NCBI RefSeq assembly: GCF_024171895.1
Contig: NZ_JAMTCQ010000015.1
Coordinates: forward strand, 1 to 64,000
Length of the DNA: 64,000 nucleotides
Direction: 5' to 3'
DNA from: Prauserella halophila
GTDB taxonomy: Bacteria > Actinomycetota > Actinomycetes > Mycobacteriales > Pseudonocardiaceae
The position numbers and the translations under genes were made by a program. How positions within the stretch are numbered: position 1 is the first letter of the stretch; every line of letters starts with the position of its first letter. This document shows positions 44,262-51,995 of this stretch, piece after piece. The notes under the pieces were generated by a model. That model ran no database searches, was not told where the DNA came from, and saw nothing but the letters and a program-made list of their open reading frames with translations.

Positions 44262-45922
44262 CAGTCGTACACCCCTTCCACTGTCCACTTCGGATTTCCC
44301 TGTTCCTGCCACCGCAACAGCACGGCGACCGGTTGCGGCTGCCGGCCGGACTCGAGCACGACCTGCAGCCGGACACAGCGCCCCCGGTCACCGGGCACCC
44401 ACCAGCGGGCCGTGACCGGCCACGGGCCCGCCCAGTTCCGCACCCGGCACGGCCCGCCGTCGCCGAGTTCGACGGTCCACGGCCACGCGGTGAGCCGGTG
44501 CCGATCGGTGACGTCGAGCTGCTGCCCGTCCTCCCCGGCGACCACGGCGGGAGGTGGCTCGTCGAACACGGTCGCCGGCGAGGGGCTCGGCAGTTGCTGC
44601 GGCCACGGCGCGGCATGACCTTCCGCCGGGGTACGGCGATCTCCCCACGGCACGAGCCGCACCTGTTCGGCGGGACCGCGACCGCCGTCGAACACGGCGG
44701 TGCAGACTCCCTCGGGACCGATCAGCCCCTGGACGTGCACCAGCGCGCGAGCCGCCCTGTCCGCTTCCGGTGTGTGTTCGGCGCCGGAACCTCCCGCCCA
44801 CAGTCCGAGTTGCAGCGCGCTGCCTTCGACGGTCTCCTCCGGTTCGAGCCGGAGCACGGACACCCCGGACGTCGGCGTGCGCCCGCGGCCACGGGTCAGC
44901 CAGCCCTCGAACTGCCACCGCACCCGGTCCGCGATGCCGTCCGGGGTGAGCGGTTCCGCGCAACGCCAGCTGCGGCCGAGTTCCTCGCCGTGTTCGGTCG
45001 TGGCATGGACGCCCAGCCTGGTGCAGGCGAGACCGCGGGTGGCCAGTCCTTCGTGGAACCGGCTCGCCAGGGTCCGGGCCAGGAACGCGGCCGCGTCGAC
45101 CCGGTCGAGCGGCGGGTCGCACGTTTCCGTCACGGCGAGATCGGGCGCCGGACGGCGCCTGCCGGGAGGCCGTTCGTCCCGGCCGCTCGCCAGCCGGTGC
45201 GCCAGCACTCCGTCGGCGCCGAACCGGGCGAGCACGTCCCGTTCGGTCAGCTGGGCGAACGCGCCGAGCGTGCGGATTCCCAAGCGCCGCAGCAGGTCCA
45301 CCAGTTCCCCACGATCGCTGCCCGGCTGGTCGAGTTCCTGCACCCCGAGCGGGGCCAGGAACTCCGCGGCCGTCCCCGCAGGCACCGGCCGTGCCCGGTG
45401 AGCGGCCAGCGTCGCGGCGAACAGCCCTTCGGAGACGCCCACCTGACATTCGGCACCGGCCTGCACCGACACGTGGTCGACGAGCCGCTCCAGCAGCCGG
45501 TGTTCGCCGCCGAAGTAGCGGGACGCACCCGCGACCGGTACGGCCACCACGCCGGGGCGCACGACCTCCACCCCGACGACCAGCTCCTCCACCGCCGCCG
45601 CCACGGTGTCGAAGAGCCGGGCGTCGCGATCCGCATCGGCGGCGAACACGGCCAGCTCGGGACACCGGGACTGCGCCTCTCTGCGCCGCATGCCACGCCG
45701 GATCCCGGCTGCCCGCGCCACCGCCGAGCACGCCACGATCCGGTTCGCGGCCAGCACCGCGGCCGGTTCCGCCACGGAGAGACCCGCCTCCGCGGCGGCC
45801 GCCGCCACCGGCCAGTCCGGGCACCACAGCACCAGCAGCCGCGGCGACCGCGATGACTGGGGTGTCTGCGATGACTGGGGCGACGGGGGTTTCGGAGAGG
45901 GAGTGTTCGGAGAGAGGCTCAT
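44261..45922 (-). CDS. imuB: ImuB, Y-family polymerase homologue of the SOS mutasome
   Basis: A 553-residue protein with Y-family polymerase organisation (finger/palm to about 240, little finger to about 370, then a long C-terminal region). The usual catalytic DxDxFF is replaced by LVLWCPDWPVAAA, and the SxDE motif is missing, as in ImuB proteins, which act as scaffold between the beta clamp, ImuA' and DnaE2 rather than as polymerase. Its ATG overlaps the imuA' stop (ATGA). The N-terminal 28 residues are Ser/Pro-rich. Confidence 0.9.
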   Translation of the reverse strand: MSLSPNTPSPKPPSPQSSQTPQSSRSPRLLVLWCPDWPVAAAAAEAGLSVAEPAAVLAANRIVACSAVARAAGIRRGMRRREAQSRCPELAVFAADADRDARLFDTVAAAVEELVVGVEVVRPGVVAVPVAGASRYFGGEHRLLERLVDHVSVQAGAECQVGVSEGLFAATLAAHRARPVPAGTAAEFLAPLGVQELDQPGSDRGELVDLLRRLGIRTLGAFAQLTERDVLARFGADGVLAHRLASGRDERPPGRRRPAPDLAVTETCDPPLDRVDAAAFLARTLASRFHEGLATRGLACTRLGVHATTEHGEELGRSWRCAEPLTPDGIADRVRWQFEGWLTRGRGRTPTSGVSVLRLEPEETVEGSALQLGLWAGGSGAEHTPEADRAARALVHVQGLIGPEGVCTAVFDGGRGPAEQVRLVPWGDRRTPAEGHAAPWPQQLPSPSPATVFDEPPPAVVAGEDGQQLDVTDRHRLTAWPWTVELGDGGPCRVRNWAGPWPVTARWWVPGDRGRCVRLQVVLESGRQPQPVAVLLRWQEQGNPKWTVEGVYD

Positions 45923-46788
45923 CCCGCCCGCACCTCCCGCAGCTCCCGCAGCTCCCGCAGCTCCCGCGGCGACCGGCGCGTTCCGGCGGGTTCGACCCGT
46001 GCGATCGCCCCGTCCGGCCCCGGCACCAGCAGTGAGGTGCGCTTCGGCCGCGCCGCACCGCGCCGGCCCGCCGTCTCGACGAGGACCTCACGCTGCGCGA
46101 GATATCCGTAACCGCCGTCGACTCCCGACCAGTTCACCGCCTCGCAGCGCAGTTCGACGTCCGCCCCCGGCCACGAACCGGCCGTCAGCAGCACCGAACC
46201 GCGGTGCCTCGCCCGCGCCGACAACCGCCGGGCGAGGTTCGGATCACGGGTGCCGCCTACCCCGTCCGCGGGAACGACCACCAGGTCGATCCCGTCCAGC
46301 AGAGCCGCTGCCACCCGGGGAGAATCCGCGCCGGGACGGGGAATCAGCGCGAGCCGGTGCACCGCCACCCCGAGTTCACGCGCCGCGAGGACACCGAGTT
46401 TCGGCATCCCCACCACCGCCGCCCATGCCCCACGGGCGGTCGCCTCGGCCAACAGCGCCAGCAGCAACGACGTCGACCCGCCCACCGAGACCGTGCTGCC
46501 CCGGCGCAATCCGCCCCACGGCACCAGATCCGCCAACGCGGACGCCACGGGCAGCACCCTGTCGTCGGCACCTGCCGAGTCCACCGCACCTGCCGAGTCC
46601 ACCGGGCCCGTGGAATCCACCGCACCACCGGAAGCCACCGCCGGGCCCTGCGGCTCTGCGGGAGATACCGCCCGCCGAATCGCCGCGATCTCGTCCGCCG
46701 TTCCCACCCCGGGCAACGACGCCAGCCGTGCCACGGTGTCGCGGACACTCCCGCCGCTCGCGGAACCCATCCCCTCCGGTACGGACAT
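45919..46788 (-). CDS. imuA': ImuA', RecA-like mutasome component
   Basis: A 289-residue RecA/SulA-like protein. It keeps the RecA-fold strand LRRGSTVSVGGSTSLLLALL in the Walker A position, with a degenerate loop (VGGSTS, no GKT), and IDLVVVPADGVGG, consistent with ImuA'. It interacts with ImuB in mycobacteria. GGGGAGGTGG lies just upstream of ATG 46788. It is the first gene of the operon; tandem SOS boxes lie 190-235 bases upstream. A variable Ala/Gly/Asp segment (about 50-80) contains repeated VDSAG units. Confidence 0.85.
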   Translation of the reverse strand: MSVPEGMGSASGGSVRDTVARLASLPGVGTADEIAAIRRAVSPAEPQGPAVASGGAVDSTGPVDSAGAVDSAGADDRVLPVASALADLVPWGGLRRGSTVSVGGSTSLLLALLAEATARGAWAAVVGMPKLGVLAARELGVAVHRLALIPRPGADSPRVAAALLDGIDLVVVPADGVGGTRDPNLARRLSARARHRGSVLLTAGSWPGADVELRCEAVNWSGVDGGYGYLAQREVLVETAGRRGAARPKRTSLLVPGPDGAIARVEPAGTRRSPRELRELRELREVRAG

Positions 46789-46980
46789 CGCCGCCACCTC
46801 CCCCGCACACCCGGGAAACCGGCCCACGCCGCAGGGCGTGGGCACCGATACCTCTCCGTCGCTTGATGTTCTGTCGCCTGATGCCACTCAGCCGCGGGGA
46901 AGGCGGCTCCGTCCGATGCCGACACCCGAGTACCGAAGCTCGGTACCAGCGCTCGAGCATCGACATCGAACCGTGCATGA

Positions 46981-46996
46981 TCGAACCGTTGTTCGA
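46981..46996 (-). promoter_or_regulatory. SOS box 1 (LexA site), perfect
   Basis: TCGAACCGTTGTTCGA matches the actinobacterial/Bacillus-type LexA consensus TCGAAC-N4-GTTCGA exactly. It lies upstream of imuA' and predicts DNA-damage induction of imuA'-imuB-dnaE2. Confidence 0.85.
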
Positions 46997-47005
46997 CGCC
47001 CATCA

Positions 47006-47021
47006 TAGAACACGAGTTCGA
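47006..47021 (-). promoter_or_regulatory. SOS box 2 (LexA site), one mismatch
   Basis: TAGAACACGAGTTCGA differs from TCGAAC-N4-GTTCGA at one position and starts 25 bases from box 1. Two closely spaced boxes suggest cooperative LexA control. Confidence 0.7.
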
Positions 47022-47168
47022 AGAACCTGTCAAGCGGCTGCCGCGCCGTGTCACACGGCTGCGTCGCAGCGCCCCGGCCGTCTCCGGACCCACGTGCTGC
47101 CGGCCCGGCCGTCGGGTACAAACACCGTGGCACCGCCGGTGTCGTCGACGATGCGGCAGGATGGGCAG

Positions 47169-47906
47169 ATGGGCGAGCGAACGGCACGGGTGTTCTCGTG
47201 GGTCGCCGCAGCCGCCGCCGACGACGGTGAAGGTGACGGCCGGATCTCCCCCGCGGCGTTGTGCCGGGCTGCCCGGACGCGACTGGACGTCGACGGGGTG
47301 AGCATGACGGCGATGACCGGACACGGCATGCACACCCCGGTCGCCGCCTCGGGGGAACTGGCGGCCGAACTGGAGGAGCTGCAGGTCACTCTCGGCGAAG
47401 GCCCGGGGCTCGCGGCGTTCACGTTCGGCTCGCCGATGCTGGTCCCCGATCTGGCCGCGTCCGCTGCCCGTTGGCCCGGGTTCGCCGCGGCCGCCCGCGA
47501 ACGTGACGTGGCCGCGGTGTTCGCGTTCCCTTTGCACACGGGCACGATCCAGCTGGGTGTGTTCGAGCTCCACCGCGTCGCCACGGGCCCGCTGGCGACC
47601 GGGGACCTCGCGAACGCGCTGGTCTTCGCCGATCTGGCGTTGCAGCTGTTGCTGGACAGCTCCTCCGGGGTGGGCCGGCAGCCCGACCGCCATCCGATCG
47701 ACGACACCTCCCGCGGCCGGGACGCGGTGCACCAGGCGACCGGCATGATCGCGGTGCAGTTGGAAGTCGGCATGGCCGAAGCGCTGGCGCGGCTGCGGGC
47801 CCACGCTTTCACCGGCGACACCCCGCTGAGCGAGGTCGCCGCCGACGTGGTGGCCCGCCGACTCCGGTTCCGGCCCGAGGCCGAACCGGACGAGACTCCG
47901 GGATGA
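47169..47906 (+). CDS. GAF-ANTAR regulator 1
   Basis: A 245-residue protein with an N-terminal GAF sensor (about 25-160: LEELQVTLGEGPGLAAFTFG, VFAFPLHTGTIQLGVFELHR) and a C-terminal ANTAR RNA-binding domain (about 180-235: AVHQATGMIAVQLEVGMAEA, LARLRAHAFTGDTPLSEVA). ANTAR proteins bind tandem-hairpin RNA and usually act by antitermination. The ligand is unknown. It is divergent from imuA'. ATG 47169 is used; 47151 is possible. Confidence 0.85.
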   Translation: MGERTARVFSWVAAAAADDGEGDGRISPAALCRAARTRLDVDGVSMTAMTGHGMHTPVAASGELAAELEELQVTLGEGPGLAAFTFGSPMLVPDLAASAARWPGFAAAARERDVAAVFAFPLHTGTIQLGVFELHRVATGPLATGDLANALVFADLALQLLLDSSSGVGRQPDRHPIDDTSRGRDAVHQATGMIAVQLEVGMAEALARLRAHAFTGDTPLSEVAADVVARRLRFRPEAEPDETPG

Positions 47907-47963
47907 ACCCGGCGCAGGACAACCCGGGTGTACTGCACCGGACGACGCCGTAAGGTGGAAGAG

Positions 47964-48722
47964 ATGGCAATGCGGGAACAACGAGTGGCCGACACATTCG
48001 TGGAGCTGGCGGACACCTTGGTCGCCGGCTTCGACACGGTCGAGTTCCTGCACACGTTGACCGAGCGATGCGTGGAACTGCTCGACGCCGACACGGCAGG
48101 GCTGCTGCTGGCCGACGAGCGCGGTTCGCTGCGGCTCGTCGCCGCGTCCACCGGCCAGACCCAGCTCCTGGAACTGTTCCAGTTGCAGGAGGAAGAGGGC
48201 CCGTGCCTGGAGTGCTATCACAGCGGCCAGGTCGTGACCCTGCCCGACGTCAGCGAGGTGGCGGGGCGCTGGCCCCGGTTCTCGGCGATGGCGACGGAGC
48301 TGGGGTTCGCGGGCGTGCATGCCATCCCGATGCAACTGCGGACCCAGGTCATCGGCACGCTGAACCTGTTCCGCACCCATCCGAACGGGCTCGACGAGAC
48401 GGACGCGAGGCTGGGCAAGGCGCTGGTCGACGTGGCCACCATCGGCCTGCTCTCCGAGCGGGCGGTACGCCACCAGGAGATGGTCACCGAGCAGTTGCAG
48501 ACCGCGCTGAACAGCCGCGTCACCATCGAACAGGCCAAAGGTGTCCTCGCCGAACGTTATTCCGTGACCCCGGATCAGGCGTTCACCGCGATGCGCCGCC
48601 ACGCTCGCAGTCGCAACCAGCGCCTTGCCGAGGTGGCCGGCGAGATCATCGCGGGCACGCTCGACGTCACCGACGCCGTCGCCGACGCCCGGGACCGGGA
48701 CCGGGACCACAGCCGCTCGTAG
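47964..48722 (+). CDS. GAF-ANTAR regulator 2
   Basis: A 252-residue paralogue of the previous gene, 57 bases downstream. The GAF domain (about 15-150) has LLDADTAGLLLADERGSLRL and EEEGPCLECYHSGQ. The ANTAR domain (about 170-232) has LNSRVTIEQAKGVLAERYSV and DQAFTAMRRHARSRNQRL. AGGTGG precedes ATG 47964. The tail contains a short Asp-Arg repeat. The two may respond to different signals or form a pair. Confidence 0.9.
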   Translation: MAMREQRVADTFVELADTLVAGFDTVEFLHTLTERCVELLDADTAGLLLADERGSLRLVAASTGQTQLLELFQLQEEEGPCLECYHSGQVVTLPDVSEVAGRWPRFSAMATELGFAGVHAIPMQLRTQVIGTLNLFRTHPNGLDETDARLGKALVDVATIGLLSERAVRHQEMVTEQLQTALNSRVTIEQAKGVLAERYSVTPDQAFTAMRRHARSRNQRLAEVAGEIIAGTLDVTDAVADARDRDRDHSRS

Positions 48723-48807
48723 CCCCGCAGCCGCTCGTAGCCCCACAGCCGTCCGTAGCCCCACAGCCGTCCGTAGCCCCACAGCCGTCCGTAGCCCCGC
48801 AGCTGCC
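48718..48807. repeat. 18-bp tandem repeat overlapping the end of GAF-ANTAR gene 2
   Basis: Five units of CGTAGCCCCACAGCCGTC (48718, 48736, 48754, 48772, 48790). The middle three are identical, the first and last degenerate. The first unit contains the stop codon of the preceding gene. Confidence 0.88.
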
Positions 48808-48955
48808 CCGACGACCCGGCGCATCGTCGGGTATCGCACTCATGTTGCCGAGCGGCCACTTCTGCTAGATTCGCTTCGGGTACCCAGACGCTGCGTACCT
48901 GCCATCTCACCACCCCGGACCCCGGTGGTATCGCACCTCCCCGAAGGGTTCCGGC

Positions 48956-49465
48956 ATGTGTGCATCATCTTCGTTTCCCCAGCGTGCCCGCAACCGACCA
49001 CTGCACTCGTCCTGGGACGTTGCCGGTGACGTCCCGGGCGATTCGCTGCTGCGATGGGACATCCGGTCCCACGGTCACCTCGTGGTGGCGACCGTCGACG
49101 GGGAACTCGACCTCGCCACCACGCCCTCGCTCGCCGACGGACTCTCGCCGGGTGTCACGACGGGCAACCATGTGGTGCTGGACGTCGCGCGGATGACCTT
49201 CTGCGGCACCGCCGGGCTGAACCTGTTCGTCACGCTGCACCACCACACCGACGCCACGGGCGGATCGCTGCGCCTCGTCGCGCCGAGCGTCGCGCTGCGA
49301 CGAGTACTCGACCTGGTCGCGCTGGACGACGTCCTACTGACGGCACCGGACGTCACGAGCGCCGCCCGCCTGGCGGGCGCGGGGAGGAACGCCGCTGCCG
49401 AACCCGGCTTTTCGACGCCCGTCCTTTCGACGCAACCGCACCGGCCCGGCCTGTCAACCAGGTGA
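48956..49465 (+). CDS. STAS-domain (anti-sigma factor antagonist-like) protein
   Basis: A 169-residue protein with a STAS domain at about residues 38-130 (VATVDGELDLATTPSLADGL; HVVLDVARMTFCGTAGLNLF; LVAPSVALRRVLDLVALDDV). In classical antagonists the phosphorylated residue is Ser in DSSGL. Here the motif is CGTAGLN, with Thr at the position and Gly in place of Asp. It could still act in a partner-switching pathway. Tails on both sides are disordered. The partner kinase is not encoded in the window. Confidence 0.82.
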   Translation: MCASSSFPQRARNRPLHSSWDVAGDVPGDSLLRWDIRSHGHLVVATVDGELDLATTPSLADGLSPGVTTGNHVVLDVARMTFCGTAGLNLFVTLHHHTDATGGSLRLVAPSVALRRVLDLVALDDVLLTAPDVTSAARLAGAGRNAAAEPGFSTPVLSTQPHRPGLSTR

Positions 49466-49657
49466 CCGCCCATTCGAGCGGGCGCCTCGACCCGCAACGA
49501 CGACAGTCGCCGGTGATGAGCAGCAGCCGGTGACGAGCAGCAGCCGCGTGCTCAGGAACACGAGCGGAATCGCCAGCAGGCACAGCACCGCGTAGAACGG
49601 CAGGATCACCGCGGCGCCGACAGCGGCGCGACACACGTCCGCCCCGGCGCCGACACG
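49454..49657 (-). pseudogene. Small membrane protein gene broken by a 17-bp duplication
   Basis: From a GTG near 49655 the frame reads a strong membrane helix (GAAVILPFYAVLCLLAIPLV, then FLSTRLLLVTG). A 17-base tandem duplication (49512-49528 and 49529-49545) follows. Removing one unit switches to the frame that continues ITGDCRRCGSRRPLEWAVTW, a natural-looking end with a CRRC motif; as sequenced, the reading frame instead runs into CCSSPATVVVAG and a stop at 49454. It may alternatively be an intact but altered short protein. Confidence 0.4.
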
Positions 49658-49673
49658 CGGCACCGGGGCGGAC
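49637..49673 (-). terminator. Terminator of purH
   Basis: Perfect 11-bp stem (49637-49647 and 49663-49673), 12 bases beyond the purH stop. Confidence 0.7.
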
Positions 49674-49685
49674 GAGGGGAACGGA

Positions 49686-51257
49686 TCAGTGCGCGAAGTG
49701 GCGCGTGCCCGTGAGGTACAGCGTGACGCCCGCGGCCTCGGCTGCGGCGACGACCTCGGCGTCCCGCACCGAACCGCCGGGCTGCACGACCGCGCGCACG
49801 CCGGCGTCCAGCAGCACCTGCAGGCCGTCGGGGAACGGGAAGAACGCGTCCGACGCGGCGACCGAACCCTGGGCCCGCTCGCCTGCACGCTGCACCGCCA
49901 GGCGCGACGAGTCGACCCGGTTGACCTGTCCCATGCCGACACCGACCGTGGCGCGGTCGTGGGCCAGCAGGATCGCGTTCGACTTCACCGCGCGAATCGC
50001 CCGCCACGCGAACCGCAGGTCGGCGAGGGTCCGTTCGTCGGCGGCCGTGCCTGTCGCGAGGGTCCAGTCGGCCGGGTCGTCGCCCTCGGCGTCGATCCGG
50101 TCCGCGCTCTGCATCAACATGCCGCCCGAGATGGGCCGCAGCTCGACCGCACCCGACATCAGGGCGGGCAGCGTCAGCAGGCGCACGTTCTTCTTCCGGG
50201 TCAGCACCTCGAGCGCGTCGTCGTCGAACGCCGGGGCGAGCACGACCTCGGTGAACACGTCCGCGACCTGCTCGGCCATCGGCAGCGACACCGGACGGTT
50301 CGCCGCGATCACGCCGCCGAACGCCGACACCGGATCGCACGCGTGCGCGCCCCGGTGCGCCTCGGCGATGTCGTCGCCCAGCGCGATGCCGCACGGGTTG
50401 GCATGTTTGATGATCGCCACGGCCGGTTCATCGAAGTCGGCGGCAGCGCGACGGGCCGCGTCGGTATCGACGTAGTTGTTGTACGACATGGCCTTGCCGT
50501 GCAGCTGCTCGGCGTGGGCGATGCCGGGCTCACCGGAACGCCGGTACACCGCGGCCGACTGGTGCGGGTTCTCGCCGTACCGGAGCACGTCGCCGCGCTC
50601 CCACGTGGCACCCACGAAGTCGGCGTAGCCGGACTCGTCCGCCGGCGCGTACGCATTCGCGAACCACGACGCCACGGCCGTGTCGTACGACGCCGTGTGC
50701 GCGTACGCCCGCGCGGCCAACCGCTTGCGCTCCCCCAGCGTCAACCCGCCCGCACGCACACGCTCGAGCACCCACTCGTAGTTCGACGGGTCGACGACGA
50801 CGCCCACGCTGCCGTGGTTCTTCGCCGCGGCGCGCACCATCGCGGGACCGCCGATGTCGATGTTCTCGACGCAGTCCTCCTGGCTCGCCCCCGAGGCCAC
50901 CGCCTGCTCGAACGGGTACAGGTTCACCACGAGCAGGTCGAACGGCGCGATGTCGAGCGATTCCAGCTGCGATTCGTGCTCGGCGCTGGTCCGGTCCGCC
51001 AGCAGGCCCGCGTGCACCCGCGGGTGCAGCGTCTTCACGCGGCCGTCGAACGACTCGGGGAACCCGGTGATCTCCTCGACCTTCGTCACCGGCACGCCCG
51101 CATCGGCGAGCACCCTCGCCGTACCGCCGGTCGAGACGATCTCCACCCCGGCGGCGTGCAGGCCGGTGCCGAGCTCGAGCAGGCCCGCCTTGTCCGACAC
51201 CCCGATCAGCGCACGCCGAATCCGGCGCTGCCCGGCCCCAGGAGTCTGCTCGCTCAC
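49686..51257 (-). CDS. purH: Bifunctional AICAR transformylase / IMP cyclohydrolase
   Basis: A 523-residue enzyme catalysing the last two steps of IMP synthesis. The N-terminal IMP cyclohydrolase/MGS-like domain has [20 protein letters not shown] and [20 protein letters not shown]. The transformylase domain has [29 protein letters not shown] (catalytic Lys-His) and [15 protein letters not shown] 51257 overlaps the purN stop (GTGA), so the two purine genes are translationally coupled. Confidence 0.97.
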   Translation of the reverse strand: MSEQTPGAGQRRIRRALIGVSDKAGLLELGTGLHAAGVEIVSTGGTARVLADAGVPVTKVEEITGFPESFDGRVKTLHPRVHAGLLADRTSAEHESQLESLDIAPFDLLVVNLYPFEQAVASGASQEDCVENIDIGGPAMVRAAAKNHGSVGVVVDPSNYEWVLERVRAGGLTLGERKRLAARAYAHTASYDTAVASWFANAYAPADESGYADFVGATWERGDVLRYGENPHQSAAVYRRSGEPGIAHAEQLHGKAMSYNNYVDTDAARRAAADFDEPAVAIIKHANPCGIALGDDIAEAHRGAHACDPVSAFGGVIAANRPVSLPMAEQVADVFTEVVLAPAFDDDALEVLTRKKNVRLLTLPALMSGAVELRPISGGMLMQSADRIDAEGDDPADWTLATGTAADERTLADLRFAWRAIRAVKSNAILLAHDRATVGVGMGQVNRVDSSRLAVQRAGERAQGSVAASDAFFPFPDGLQVLLDAGVRAVVQPGGSVRDAEVVAAAEAAGVTLYLTGTRHFAH

Positions 51258-51922
51258 GACAACCTCACCTTTCGTCCGTCCACCGTGCACCCCGCACGGG
51301 CCAGCTTCGCGATCACCTCCACGAGCAGGCGACGCTCGGTCACCTTGATCCGCTCGTGCAGGCTCGACTCGTCGTCGTCGGGCTCCACGACCACCGGATC
51401 CTGCGCGATGATCGGCCCCGTATCGACGCCGGTGTCGACGAAATGCACCGTCGACCCCGTGACCTTGACCCCCAGTGCGAGCGCATCGGCGACCGCGTGC
51501 ATACCGGGGAACGCGGGCAGCAGCGCCGGATGCGTGTTGATCACGCGGTTCGGGAACGTTTCCAGGAACGTCGGCCCGAGCAGTTTCATGAACCCGGCCG
51601 ACACGACCAGATCGGGCTCGTACGGGGCGACGGCGCCGGTCAGCGCCGCGTCCCACGCACTGCGATCGGGATGATCGGTGGTGCGGACCGTGAACTGCGG
51701 AATCCCGCACCGTTCGGCCCGCGCGAGGGCTTCGACGTCCCTGCGGTCGGTACCCACTGCCACGACGGTGGCAGGGAACGACGGTTCCGCTGTCGCATCG
51801 AGCACGGCCTGCAACAGGCTGCCGGACCCCGAGGCGAGAACGACCAGTTTCGCCGGTGCCGGCAACTCCAACCTGGTAACCAGAACGCTTCTCCTCGCCG
51901 GTTGTCCCGCGACGGCGCACAT
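51254..51922 (-). CDS. purN: Phosphoribosylglycinamide formyltransferase
   Basis: A 222-residue enzyme transferring formyl from 10-formyl-tetrahydrofolate to GAR. It has the [18 protein letters not shown] start motif (here S-G-S where SGxGSN is usual), catalytic [20 protein letters not shown] (Asn-His) and [16 protein letters not shown] with the catalytic Asp. ATG 51922 adds an N-terminal tail of about 22 residues before the first strand. It lies downstream of the DUF6350 gene, as in M. tuberculosis (Rv0955-Rv0957). Confidence 0.95.
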   Translation of the reverse strand: MCAVAGQPARRSVLVTRLELPAPAKLVVLASGSGSLLQAVLDATAEPSFPATVVAVGTDRRDVEALARAERCGIPQFTVRTTDHPDRSAWDAALTGAVAPYEPDLVVSAGFMKLLGPTFLETFPNRVINTHPALLPAFPGMHAVADALALGVKVTGSTVHFVDTGVDTGPIIAQDPVVVEPDDDESSLHERIKVTERRLLVEVIAKLARAGCTVDGRKVRLS

Positions 51923-51995
51923 CGCATGAGCCGGGGCCAGCCTAACGCCGGGGGTTCGGCCACCGCGGCGAGGGCGCGGCCGGGGGCGGCGCCGA

